A stretch of 17,765 nt of DNA from JBDTCS01 sp039923455 (GTDB lineage: Bacteria; Bacteroidota; Ignavibacteria; Palsa-1295), in NCBI GenBank assembly GCA_039923455.1, contig JBDTCS010000154.1, positions 1-17,765 of the forward strand, written 5' to 3'. Positions 7,960 through 16,259 of this stretch are shown here, piece by piece. Made by a program: the position numbers and the translations under genes. Position 1 is the first letter of the stretch. Each line of letters opens with the position of its first letter. The notes beneath the pieces were generated by a model that saw nothing but the letters and a program-made list of their open reading frames with translations, ran no database searches and was not told the origin of the DNA.

Positions 7960-8565
7960 TTAGCTTATGAAGTCATCGTAAACTTCTTGCAGCTTTTCTC
8001 GCAGTGTGAGTGTCGCGTAGCGCTTGCGAGCAAGCAGCGTGTTGATGTTCTCACCGGTCATCTCTGCGATCTCCTTAAACGGTCGTCCCTCTATCTCGTG
8101 CATGATAAAAACTTCGCGTTGCTTCGTAGGGAGTTCATCGAGTGCACTCGAGATCGCTTCCCACATTAGCTTTTGTTCGTATGAGCCTTCAGGTGTATCC
8201 TGCGCATCACCGATGAGTGCTAAGACTCCGAGTGCATTTGCTTCATCGTCGGGATCGAATGTCTCGGGTCGCTTCTTCCGATACCAATCGGTGATCTTGT
8301 TTTTCGCGACGGTGTAAAGCCACGAGGCCACTTGTTCGATCGGCTCCTCGATGTCGGCACTTGCGACGAATTGATAGAACACATCCTGCAGAATGTCCTC
8401 TGCATCATCCTCCGAAGCTACTCGTTTTCGAATAAAGCCCAAGAGCCTCCCGCGAATCGAGTTGGCTGTTTGCCCGATCCTCTGATTCGCTCCTACCTCC
8501 CGAATTCTGGGGGCTTTAGCCACTATTCCGGGATATGGTGCGATTATTACAGATTCCGACGACAT
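7960..8565 (-). CDS. ECF-like sigma-70 family RNA polymerase sigma factor
   Basis: The product (201 residues from the ATG at 8565) has a region 2 (about 40-100) with EDDAEDILQDVFYQF and SWLYTVAKNKITDWYRKKR, the core-binding and -10 recognition helices. Region 4 (about 140-195) has LDELPTKQREVFIMHEIEG and the HTH FKEIAEMTGENINTLLARKR. There is no region 1.1 or 3, as expected for the extracytoplasmic-function group. An in-frame TTG at 8574 is a longer alternative start; ATG 8565 is chosen because GGAGAAG stands directly before it. The next gene on the strand is a Cys/His-rich membrane protein that may control it. The 30 or so residues before region 2 are a variable leader. The regulon cannot be read from the window. 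Confidence 0.93.
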   Translation of the reverse strand: MSSESVIIAPYPGIVAKAPRIREVGANQRIGQTANSIRGRLLGFIRKRVASEDDAEDILQDVFYQFVASADIEEPIEQVASWLYTVAKNKITDWYRKKRPETFDPDDEANALGVLALIGDAQDTPEGSYEQKLMWEAISSALDELPTKQREVFIMHEIEGRPFKEIAEMTGENINTLLARKRYATLTLREKLQEVYDDFIS

Positions 8566-8630
8566 CTTCTCCAAAGTTACGGGTTTCGCAAAGTTTGAAT
8601 CTATGCATTTCGAATACTAAGACGGACGAG

Positions 8631-8765
8631 CCGTGGAAATATTGTGTCGGTTTTGGAGTTGGGGCTTTCGCCACGGATGATAGACCCGCAGACGTGGTTC
8701 AAAGGGCACGGTGGAAGAGGTAAGTTCCGAATCGGTCAGGGCCGGAAAGCACAGCTCGCTGATTC
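8631..8765 (+). other. Structured leader with an SRP-RNA-like loop signature
   Basis: The plus strand carries GGTCAGGGCCGGAA (8734-8747), identical to the consensus 5' side and GGAA tetraloop of SRP RNA. Flanking GAATCGG (8729-8735) and CTGATTC (8759-8765) form a 7-bp stem. Further upstream CCGTGG (8631-8636) pairs with CCACGG (8671-8676), and an ACCCGCA stretch (8684-8690) resembles that in 4.5S RNAs. Against an SRP RNA, the 3' loop side reads AGCACAGC instead of the usual GGNAGCAGC, and I cannot pair long 5' and 3' arms. It may be a divergent or decayed SRP RNA, a cis-acting leader for the gene at 8767, or chance. Confidence 0.3.
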
Positions 8766-8766
8766 A

Positions 8767-9060
8767 ATGAAGCAAAACGAGATGAACGATAGATTACTCG
8801 AGATACTAAATCAGCGCGAAGATTTTAAGGTGACTCCCGAAGAGAAGAAAATGTTGGATTTTTTCGTGGAGTATCTGGATCACGGATCACTCTTCATGAC
8901 AGGCTTCGAGCCTTTGGAAGATCCTCTTTTCCGATTCACAAATGACGCGCAGCTCTACACATTTAAGCTAAGCGAGATCTGCGAATATGTTCGTGGAATG
9001 AAGCACGGACGTGCGATGGACTGGGACACGGTGCCCTTCGAGTATGTCACACATGACTAA
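8767..9060 (+). CDS. Small hypothetical cytoplasmic protein
   Basis: From ATG 8767 the product has 97 residues, acidic and aromatic-rich, with no signal peptide or membrane segment. An N-terminal helix (MKQNEMNDRLLEILNQRED), a second helix around 22-40 (TPEEKKMLDFFVEYLDHGS) and a C-terminal part with FKLSEICEYVRGMKHGRAMDW suggest a small helical fold. I recognise no family. Longer in-frame starts exist (GTG 8644 adds 41 residues), but that extension is Gly/Arg-rich, reads unlike the rest and overlaps the structured leader, so I prefer 8767; 8782 is a shorter alternative. The gene is divergent from the sigma factor and convergent with mfd. No Shine-Dalgarno is clear. The gap 9061-9159 holds no obvious terminator. 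Confidence 0.6.
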   Translation: MKQNEMNDRLLEILNQREDFKVTPEEKKMLDFFVEYLDHGSLFMTGFEPLEDPLFRFTNDAQLYTFKLSEICEYVRGMKHGRAMDWDTVPFEYVTHD

Positions 9061-9159
9061 ACCGATCCGGCAGAGTCGCTGCCAAGTGGAACATACTTCC
9101 TAATCATCGAGTCGATCCAACACCGAGTGTCGCGGCAAGTCATCCTCAACTAAGTTCGC

Positions 9160-12100
9160 TTACGCCGCAACAGCAAATTGTGGCGTAAGTTTTTGTAACA
9201 TTGACTCGATCTCTTGCAAGCGCTCTTCGCCTTCTTCGGTTGCTCGAATTCGCACCACGAGTCGAAGTTGTTTACCCTCCGTTACGAGGCGAACGTTATT
9301 ATGCCCAACATCAGGAAAGCGATCGAGAATCAAAGGAAAGGTCGCCTGATAAAAATGCGTCTCCGATTGCTGCGGCATAAGGATTCGCAGCGTGCGTGTC
9401 GGTTCGTCGTAGGTCACGTTCTTTGCACCAAGTTGTTTCGCACGTTCACGAATTCGCGCAACGTGAATGAGGTTCTCGGTCTCAAGCGGGAGTGCTCCAA
9501 ACCTGTCACGCATTTCTGCAATGACCTCTTCGATATCTTTGTCCGTAAGACTTGCGGCCAGGCGCTGATAAAAACGGAAACGCTCGGCATCATCCTCTAT
9601 GTACGTATCCGGAATCAGTGCATCGACGCCGATCGAAACCGTAACGTCGTCCGTCCCTTCCAATCGCTTTCTTCCGAACGTTGTTCGTTTTGCTTTTGCA
9701 AGATCGTCCTTGAACAATTCTTGGAATTCCTCACGCTTTAATTCTTCGACCGTCTCTTCGAGTATTTTTTGATACAACTCGAAGCCGATATCGCCAATGA
9801 ACCCCGACTGCTCGGCACCAAGCAAATTGCCCGCACCGCGAATCTCCAGATCACGCATCGCAAGTTGGAAACCGGCGCCGAGTTCAGAAAACTCTTCCAT
9901 CGCTTCGAGCCTTCGAAGTGCATCTTTCGATAACTGACTCACAGGTGGCGCGATGAGATATGCGTACGCTTGCTCGTTCGATCTGCCAACACGTCCGCGC
10001 AATTGATAGAGCTCGGCGAGTCCAAAATTCTGTGAGCGATTGATGATGATCGTGTTCGCATTCGGTACGTCGAGACCCGACTCGACGATCTTCGTCGCGC
10101 AGAGAATATCAATCTTGCGTTCGAGAAACTCACGCATAACCTTTTCGATTGAGGTCGGAGGGAGTTGCCCGTGAATGATACCAACGCGAGCACGTGGCGC
10201 AAGTGTGCGAAGTGAATTCGCAAAGCTATCGATGTCACCAACTTTGTCGTTGATGGCATATATCTGCCCGGCTCTTGCGAGTTCGCGCTTCAATGCTTCG
10301 GCAACGCGGGCATTGTCGAAACCGGTGAATACTTCCGTTGCAATCGGAAGTCTGTTTCGAGGCGGAGTCTCCATGACGGAGAGATCGCGCGCTCCGAGAA
10401 GCGAAAAGTTTAGCGTTCGCGGAATCGGTGTTGCCGTAAGAGTTAGTGTATCAATGTTCGAGCGAAGTTCGCGAAGCTTTTCTTTTGCCGCTACACCAAA
10501 CCGATGCTCTTCGTCGATCACGAGCAATCCGAGATCTTTGAAGACGACATCCTTCGAAAGAATGCGATGCGTGCCGATCAACACATCAATAAGACCAGAC
10601 TCCAGATCTTTGAGTATCTGTGTCTGCTCCTTCTTCGAACGAAAACGTGAAAGCGAAGCACAACGAACTCCGAAGCGCTCGAGTCGATCAGAAAAAGATC
10701 GAGCATGTTGCTCTGCGAGAATGGTCGTCGGCACAAGCACGGCAACTTGCTTTTTGTCGATGACCGCTTTCATTGCCGCTCGCATCGCGATCTCCGTCTT
10801 GCCGTAACCGACGTCACCGCAAACGAGTCGATCCATCGGCGAAGTCGATTCCATGTCCTTCTTGAAATCGGCGGTGGCTTTCTCCTGATCGGGCGTGTCG
10901 TCGTACATGAAGGCAGCCTCCATCTCGCGCTGAATGATGTCATCTTTCGAGAAAGCAAATCCCTCTTGCGATTTGCGTTTCGCATAAAGCTGAATCAAGT
11001 TTCGGGCAATGTCTTTGAGTCGCTTCTTTGTGCGCTCCTTTGTGCGTTGCCATTCCGCGGATCCGAGTTTGGAGAGTTGTGGCTGTGTCGGAGTTTCTCC
11101 AGCGGAATATTTGGAGAGCTTGTTGATGTAATCGAGATTGACGAATAGCACGTCACTATCACGATAGGCCAGTCGAACGACCTCTTGCTTCGTATCACGG
11201 ACCGTGATCGTCTCAAGCCCCATAAACTTGCCGATACCCTTGTCTTCATGCACCAGCAGATCACCACGTTTGAGCGAACGCAGTTCGCGAAGTGAGATTC
11301 CTTTTGTGCGCGCAGCTTTTTTTCTGGCAGAGGCGCCACGTTCGCGACGTCTTCCAAACAGTTCATGCTCTGTGTAGATAACGCGCTTAGCCGTGTTCGG
11401 AAGTGCGAAGCCATGCGCGAGAGAAGGTGTGAGGTATTGAATTGTTGCGCGACTCGCTGTTATCTCGATCGGTACTTCGTCGTCTATTAACTCAAGGGCG
11501 GAAGTATCATCCTCAACGTTGGTAAGAGCGGGCGACTCCACATCCATCAGATCTTGCAGCCGCTTTGCGAGATCTTTTGATTCCGAAAGAATCGTGACCG
11601 AGAAATCACTCTTCAAGAGTCCGGAGATATGTTCACGAATCAGCTTCAGATTCGCATTAAAACTTGGCTGCGTCTTCGCTCCAAAGTTGATTGCTTTACT
11701 TCCGGTAGGGAATGCAGCAACAACAACGCGTTGCAAATGTGCAAGTGCATTTGCGATAGAAAAATCAGAGCCGGTCTCTTCAAGCTTAGATTGGATACGC
11801 TCGGGCTCAAGCGAAAACGAAAGCGTGTCCTTCGGCAGATAATCAAAGAGCGTGGAAGTATTGCCCGCCAAGTTCTCTGCAAGTGCATTCGGCACGAGCG
11901 TTAACTCTTTTCGTTCAACGATAGAGCGTTGGCTGATCGTATCAAAGGCGCGCATGCTCTCAACGGCGTCACCAAAAAACTCGATACGTACCGGAAGCGT
12001 CTCGGTATACGGAAAAATATCAATGATGCCACCGCGCACCGCAAAGTGACCTGATGACTCGACAAACTGGCGCTGCTCAAAGCTATGCTTGCTAAGCCAG

Positions 12101-12600
12101 GTCTGCACGTTCTCAAATCCCGCGAGTGCACCTGTTTCGAGCGTGAGTGATTCACCGACGAAGTTCTTCTGCGAGGGAAGTGCGCAAGCAACCGACCCAG
12201 GATCTGCAATCGTGATGAGCGGTCCATCAGCTCGCGCGATGCGATCAACCGCTTCGAGCAGCTGTGCCGTTGCTTCGGCAGATTGAGTACGCGTCTGGCG
12301 TTCCTTCGCGAGTATGGATGCATGTGCCCCTTCAGAAAAAAGCGCGAGGCGATCTTCCTCGAGCAGTCTTGCAAGATCATCGTAGAGTCGCTCGGCGCTT
12401 TCAGCATCCTCTGTCAGCACGAGGAGACCCCGATGCAATGTGATGAACGTATGCGCAATTGTCACAGCATCAAGCGAAGCGGGAATATTCGTGAGCGCGA
12501 TCTCCTCGGTTGCATTGCCGGACTTGATCTTCTGCAACAAATTATGCATTGCTGGAAGCGAGTCGATCGTCGGGCGGAGCGATTTATAAAGTGATGTCAC
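9160..12600 (-). CDS. mfd: Transcription-repair coupling factor Mfd
   Basis: Mfd is an ATP-driven translocase that removes RNA polymerase stalled at DNA damage and recruits UvrA. The 1146-residue length matches the family. The N-terminal UvrB-homology region spans about 30-350. The RNA polymerase-interacting CarD-like domain follows (about 437-500, LKRGDLLVHEDKGIG). A relay helix region lies near 510-540. The helicase motor has Walker A GDVGYGKTE (K601), a DEEH box (D696), TATPIPRTL, and the later GRVGRS motif. A translocation (TRG) region and the C-terminal D7 domain (about 1010-1140) follow. The start codon in this frame is GTG at 12600; an internal ATG 17 codons on is a less likely alternative. 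The gene follows a structured intergenic stretch and converges with the gene ending at 9060. Confidence 0.98.
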   Translation of the reverse strand: MTSLYKSLRPTIDSLPAMHNLLQKIKSGNATEEIALTNIPASLDAVTIAHTFITLHRGLLVLTEDAESAERLYDDLARLLEEDRLALFSEGAHASILAKERQTRTQSAEATAQLLEAVDRIARADGPLITIADPGSVACALPSQKNFVGESLTLETGALAGFENVQTWLSKHSFEQRQFVESSGHFAVRGGIIDIFPYTETLPVRIEFFGDAVESMRAFDTISQRSIVERKELTLVPNALAENLAGNTSTLFDYLPKDTLSFSLEPERIQSKLEETGSDFSIANALAHLQRVVVAAFPTGSKAINFGAKTQPSFNANLKLIREHISGLLKSDFSVTILSESKDLAKRLQDLMDVESPALTNVEDDTSALELIDDEVPIEITASRATIQYLTPSLAHGFALPNTAKRVIYTEHELFGRRRERGASARKKAARTKGISLRELRSLKRGDLLVHEDKGIGKFMGLETITVRDTKQEVVRLAYRDSDVLFVNLDYINKLSKYSAGETPTQPQLSKLGSAEWQRTKERTKKRLKDIARNLIQLYAKRKSQEGFAFSKDDIIQREMEAAFMYDDTPDQEKATADFKKDMESTSPMDRLVCGDVGYGKTEIAMRAAMKAVIDKKQVAVLVPTTILAEQHARSFSDRLERFGVRCASLSRFRSKKEQTQILKDLESGLIDVLIGTHRILSKDVVFKDLGLLVIDEEHRFGVAAKEKLRELRSNIDTLTLTATPIPRTLNFSLLGARDLSVMETPPRNRLPIATEVFTGFDNARVAEALKRELARAGQIYAINDKVGDIDSFANSLRTLAPRARVGIIHGQLPPTSIEKVMREFLERKIDILCATKIVESGLDVPNANTIIINRSQNFGLAELYQLRGRVGRSNEQAYAYLIAPPVSQLSKDALRRLEAMEEFSELGAGFQLAMRDLEIRGAGNLLGAEQSGFIGDIGFELYQKILEETVEELKREEFQELFKDDLAKAKRTTFGRKRLEGTDDVTVSIGVDALIPDTYIEDDAERFRFYQRLAASLTDKDIEEVIAEMRDRFGALPLETENLIHVARIRERAKQLGAKNVTYDEPTRTLRILMPQQSETHFYQATFPLILDRFPDVGHNNVRLVTEGKQLRLVVRIRATEEGEERLQEIESMLQKLTPQFAVAA

Positions 12601-12645
12601 TTGGGCAAAAATTCGGGGTCAAATACAAAAATCATTTAAACTAAC

Positions 12646-12719
12646 GTAAGGCGCAAACAAGGGAAAAGCGGGTTTCTCAACCATTTTTCTCTCGTTTGCG
12701 CCCTTACTGGGCTTTTTTT
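12646..12719 (+). ncRNA. Candidate small structured RNA: long hairpin overlapping a terminator
   Basis: GTAAGGCGCAAAC (12646-12658) pairs with GTTTGCGCCCTTAC (12694-12707) with one bulged base. The stem continues through AGGGAAAAG against TTTTCTCT and closes with GGTT-TCTC-AACC (12671-12682), so about 62 nt fold into one long hairpin. The right arm overlaps an intrinsic terminator (12700-12719) that works on the plus strand, yet no plus-strand protein gene lies between 9061 and 17765. This suggests a short plus-strand transcript or an attenuator-like fold switch. The minus strand has no strong T run after the hairpin, so it is a poor terminator for the upstream membrane gene. No known RNA family is recognised. 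Confidence 0.4.
12700..12719 (+). terminator. Plus-strand intrinsic terminator in the gap before mfd
   Basis: GCCC (12700-12703) and GGGC (12709-12712) form a stem with loop TTACT, followed by seven T residues (12713-12719), the classic intrinsic terminator layout. The 5' half of this stem is also part of the longer hairpin 12646-12707, so the two folds exclude each other. No plus-strand coding gene ends here. Confidence 0.6.
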
Positions 12720-12743
12720 AATTGCGGACACTCTAACGCAATT
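12720..12743. repeat. Inverted repeat AATTGCG / CGCAATT
   Basis: AATTGCG (12720-12726) and CGCAATT (12737-12743) form a perfect 7-bp stem around a 10-base loop, immediately after the plus-strand T run. It belongs to a cluster of inverted repeats filling the 12601-12798 gap. It could be an operator, a second hairpin of an RNA, or chance. The rest of the gap (12744-12798) shows nothing recognisable. Confidence 0.4.
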
Positions 12744-12798
12744 GCACCTCAAAAAAGTCGCCGCTTATCATGCCAAAATCGGGAGCAACTTTCTGGGA

Positions 12799-14085
12799 CT
12801 ACATCGGATGCGTCGCTGCGCGATGTTCGTTTGTGTGCTCCGCGCCGATTTCATAGCTCAGCGGTCCATCGAGCCTCGTACGAAGATCGTAGTAAAGCGT
12901 GGTGACAAAAGGTGTGTAGAAGAACATCAGTATTCCAGCGCTAAATACACAAATCTTCGAAAGCCACTCGGTAATGCTTGCGATCATCGAGACCGCATCA
13001 TGCAATGTTAGCGTTGGCGAAAAGAGGAAAGATTTGCCCCATGAGATCAGTTGAGCGGTTTCGAAAATTATGGGTGCAATGAGGATCAGAAAAAGAAGGA
13101 TGCCGACAATGATACCATACACCATTGAGATTCCGAAGATGCGCCACCAATTTCCCTCAGTTAGGGCCCAACTACGTTTTGCCGCAGCGATCAAGCCGCG
13201 CTCTTCGCTAACGAGTGCAGGTAGTAGGACGATGATACGGATTGCAACAAAGAGTCGCGCCAGGCCAAACAGCATTCCAACGAAGACACTCATCGCATAA
13301 GAGGCGGTCTGAATCGCACTCACAATCGCATCAGGAATAATTATGAGCGCTAGAAAATACACGAGTTGAAATGCGAGTACTCGCCACACATTTCGGCGTA
13401 ATGTTTCCGAGAGGACGTTGCCGAATGCGAGCGGGCGCTCTTCGAATGCACGGCAGGCAAGATCGATCGTAGCAGCGTTGGCGAAGAATGCACCAAAAGC
13501 AAAAAGAAAAATGCTGAGCAGAATCAAAAGTCCATCGGAGGACATTTTCCAGAAGTGTCCCCACATAAAATCTGAGGTGATCCTCGAATATTTCTTTTGT
13601 GTCACAGCAAGTTGAGCACTCGTTCCGGGCACCGTGGTGTGATAGATCGTATCCACTTTTGGGAGTGCAGAAATGATCTTTCCAGTAGATCCGGATCTGG
13701 GATCAATCGGAGTTGCGGATTGGGTGCTGATAATACGAGAGGAATCCAAAATCGGTGGGAGCGCGAGTAGGGAATCACGAAGACGGATCGAATCCACGGT
13801 GCCGAAGCCTTTTGAATAGATTCGAAGTGTCCCAGGGTTTTGCAACTCAATGATATTTCGAACACGAGATTGCAGATCGTGAATACTCTCATCCGTCCAT
13901 CCCTTTTCTTGCTGCGCGTCTACTAACGCTTCGCGCACAAAATGCGAGACATTCGAAGAAGTCCAGAGTCCTGCAGGAATAATGCAAACAATTATCAGCA
14001 GAACGACAAATAGGAATGTCTTGCCGGTGATTCGGATGGTCTCTCCGAGAATTCCCCCGAGCCCAAGAGGTCTGGATGGTATCAT
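12799..14085 (-). CDS. Polytopic membrane protein resembling the GPDPase membrane-domain family
   Basis: The product has 428 residues. A first membrane segment (about 23-41) is followed by an extracytoplasmic domain of about 140 residues (about 45-185) rich in Ser/Thr/Asp. Then come roughly five further membrane segments (about 186-208, 235-258, 262-290, 318-345, 380-405). The C-terminal half shows the pattern LLPALVSEERGLIAAAKRSW, then ALTEGNWWRIFGI, and ends with FVTTLYYDLRTRLDG, typical of the membrane domain first named in glycerophosphodiester phosphodiesterases, here without the catalytic domain. The large extracytoplasmic insert after segment 1 is unlike the short forms of this family. 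It lies 128 bp downstream of ligA on the same strand. Biological role unknown; membrane topology is certain, family moderately so. Confidence 0.75.
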   Translation of the reverse strand: MIPSRPLGLGGILGETIRITGKTFLFVVLLIIVCIIPAGLWTSSNVSHFVREALVDAQQEKGWTDESIHDLQSRVRNIIELQNPGTLRIYSKGFGTVDSIRLRDSLLALPPILDSSRIISTQSATPIDPRSGSTGKIISALPKVDTIYHTTVPGTSAQLAVTQKKYSRITSDFMWGHFWKMSSDGLLILLSIFLFAFGAFFANAATIDLACRAFEERPLAFGNVLSETLRRNVWRVLAFQLVYFLALIIIPDAIVSAIQTASYAMSVFVGMLFGLARLFVAIRIIVLLPALVSEERGLIAAAKRSWALTEGNWWRIFGISMVYGIIVGILLFLILIAPIIFETAQLISWGKSFLFSPTLTLHDAVSMIASITEWLSKICVFSAGILMFFYTPFVTTLYYDLRTRLDGPLSYEIGAEHTNEHRAATHPM

Positions 14086-14213
14086 AAAGGCTATGCTGTC
14101 TGAAACGGATGATAGGTGATCAATTCTGTATCACGAATATATGACTTTTCAAAGGCCGCTCGGCTTAGGAATGGATTGTAGGCCGTTCTATTTTGCTTCC
14201 ACTAATTATATAC

Positions 14214-16259
14214 TTACGAGCACTCACGCAAAAGATCGCTCTCGGATATGATCGCGACACCAAGTTCTTCGGCTTTTTTTAGTTTTGATCCGGCTTCCTC
14301 ACCGGCGAGCACATAGCTCGTTTTCTTACTCACAGAGCCTGAGACCTTTCCACCACGTTGTTCGATCATCGCGGAGGCCTCTTCACGGGTTAGCGTTGGG
14401 AGTGTGCCTGTTAGCACAAAAGTTTTGCCCACGAAGAATTCGTTGGAAAGATTTTTCGCTACGCGAGGTTCGGTTTCGTGCAAAGGCAAACCGGCCTTGC
14501 GAAGTCTGTCGAGAATATCCAGGTTCTTCTGAATTCGAAAAAAAGTGAATACGCTCGAAGCGATCTCCGGGCCGACAGAAGGCACTGCGTCGATTGCTTC
14601 TTCGGTCGCATCACGAAGCGCATCAATCGAGCCGAACGCTTTGATCAAAAGTTTTGCAACGTTGATACCAACATGTCGGACTCCAAGGCCAAACAGCAAT
14701 CGAGCCGGCGGTTGTTTCTTACTCTGGTCGATTCCTTCAAGCAGATTGGAGACTTTCTTCTCACCCATGCGGTCGAGCGCAAGGAGTTCATCCGAATGCG
14801 TGTGCAGATCATAAATGTCTGCAACCGAAGACAAGAGCCCTACCTCCACAAATTGCTGCACGGATTGCTCACCCAGGCCCTCGATATCCAGCGCACCTCG
14901 TGATGCAAAGTGTGTAAGGCGTGCGAGTATTTGTGCTGGACACTCCGGGTTTTCACAATACCAATTGACCTCACCCTCCGGTCGCACGAGCGTAGATTCA
15001 CACTCTGGGCACACCGTTGGAAAATAAAACGGCTTCGAATGCTTCGGTCGCTTTGTGGCATCGACGCCTACAACTTTCGGAATGACTTCGCCACCACGCT
15101 CGATGATCACCATATCGCCGACGCGAATATCTTTGCGCTCGATCTCATCCGCATTATGCAAAGTTGCGCGGCGAATGGTGATGCCGGTCAGTGCGACGGG
15201 CTCAAGCTCTGCAACAGGTGTGATCGTCCCCATCCGGCCAACTTGCAGCGTGATCGCATTCAATCGGGTATGCGCTTGCTTGGCTTCAAATTTGTATGCG
15301 ATCGCCCAGCGTGGGGATTTTGCAACGGATCCGAGTGTCTCCTGCTCACGAAGTGCATTTACCTTTACGACTGCGCCGTCAATCTCGAAGGGGAGCGATT
15401 CACGCGCTTCCTGCCAATGCATCGCAAACTCCATCACTGCTTCGATCGAGTTCACAACCCGAACCTCTTTCGAAACCGGAAAGCCAAGCTGCTTGAGTGC
15501 TTCGATTCGTTTGGCTTGCGTGTCGAGCTTTTCACTTGCTTCGATCTTCGGGTCATCAAACCGAAGATGATACGCCACAAACGTGAGCGGACGCTTGGCT
15601 ACTTCATGGCTATCGAGCGTTTTGAGCGTACCTGCTGTCGAGTTTCTCGGATTGGCAAACGGCTGTTCGCCGGCTTCCTCACGCTCCCGATTCATTTTGC
15701 GAAAGCCTTCCAAGCTCATGAACACCTCGCCTCGAACTTCGAAAGATTCATTGGCATAGGGAGAGGCGGTTCGAGGTTCGAGCGGTATCGCACGGATCGT
15801 ACGAACATTCGGTGTCACATCATCGCCGGTTGTACCATCGCCGCGAGTCGAGCCGCGTTGCAATGTGCCATTTACATAGAGTAAACTCATCGCGACACCA
15901 TCGAACTTAAGCTCACACATGTATCCGAAGTTCGGTGCACGTTCGAGTATGCCTTGCACTCGCGTGTCGAACTCGATTACCTCGTCGCGATTGTAGGTGT
16001 TAGCAAGCGAGAGCATTGGAACAGCGTGCACTGCTGGCGGAAAGAGCTTCGTAGCTTCACCAGCTACACGCTGTGAAGGGGAGTTGGGCCGAACGAGCTC
16101 GGGATGCTCACGCTCCAAAGTTTGCAACTCCGAAAGCAATGCATCGTACTCACGATCAGACACTTTTGGATCGGCGAGCACGTAGTACCGATAATCATGC
16201 TCGGCTATTTCACGAACAAGTTCGGCGATGCTTGCTTCGGCTGTTTTGCTCTTGCTCAT
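14214..16259 (-). CDS. ligA: NAD-dependent DNA ligase LigA
   Basis: LigA seals nicks in DNA using NAD+ as adenylate donor, in replication and repair. The 681-residue length is normal. The N-terminal Ia domain (YRYYVLADPKVSDREYD, about 20-36) binds NMN, and the adenylation domain carries CELKFDG with the nucleophile K118. The OB domain follows (about 320-400). The zinc site has C417, C420, C435 and C440. Helix-hairpin-helix repeats (about 445-590) and a BRCT domain (about 603-681, FVGKTFVLTGTLPTLTREEA) complete it. All key residues are intact. The ATG at 16259 overlaps the TGA of the histidine kinase gene by 4 bp (ATGA), so translation is likely coupled and both genes lie in one operon. Confidence 0.99.
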   Translation of the reverse strand: MSKSKTAEASIAELVREIAEHDYRYYVLADPKVSDREYDALLSELQTLEREHPELVRPNSPSQRVAGEATKLFPPAVHAVPMLSLANTYNRDEVIEFDTRVQGILERAPNFGYMCELKFDGVAMSLLYVNGTLQRGSTRGDGTTGDDVTPNVRTIRAIPLEPRTASPYANESFEVRGEVFMSLEGFRKMNREREEAGEQPFANPRNSTAGTLKTLDSHEVAKRPLTFVAYHLRFDDPKIEASEKLDTQAKRIEALKQLGFPVSKEVRVVNSIEAVMEFAMHWQEARESLPFEIDGAVVKVNALREQETLGSVAKSPRWAIAYKFEAKQAHTRLNAITLQVGRMGTITPVAELEPVALTGITIRRATLHNADEIERKDIRVGDMVIIERGGEVIPKVVGVDATKRPKHSKPFYFPTVCPECESTLVRPEGEVNWYCENPECPAQILARLTHFASRGALDIEGLGEQSVQQFVEVGLLSSVADIYDLHTHSDELLALDRMGEKKVSNLLEGIDQSKKQPPARLLFGLGVRHVGINVAKLLIKAFGSIDALRDATEEAIDAVPSVGPEIASSVFTFFRIQKNLDILDRLRKAGLPLHETEPRVAKNLSNEFFVGKTFVLTGTLPTLTREEASAMIEQRGGKVSGSVSKKTSYVLAGEEAGSKLKKAEELGVAIISESDLLRECS

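Noticed and set aside
7900..7960. Hairpin CCGAT/ATCGG as a terminator after the sigma gene
   Set aside because: The stem is only 5 bp with an 8-base loop and no T run directly after it; the sigma gene and its neighbour are probably read as one unit.
8581..8765. RNase P RNA, tmRNA or a common riboswitch (cobalamin, FMN, c-di-GMP)
   Set aside because: The defining conserved blocks of these RNAs are absent; only the SRP-like loop signature is matched.
10175..10807. A 210-residue plus-strand open frame
   Set aside because: It is antisense to the mfd helicase motor and is Ser/Arg-rich low-complexity in character; no domain is recognisable.
14910..15884. A 324-residue plus-strand open frame
   Set aside because: It is antisense to the intact ligA core and zinc domain; its composition (Cys/Arg/His-rich) is that of a reverse-strand shadow.
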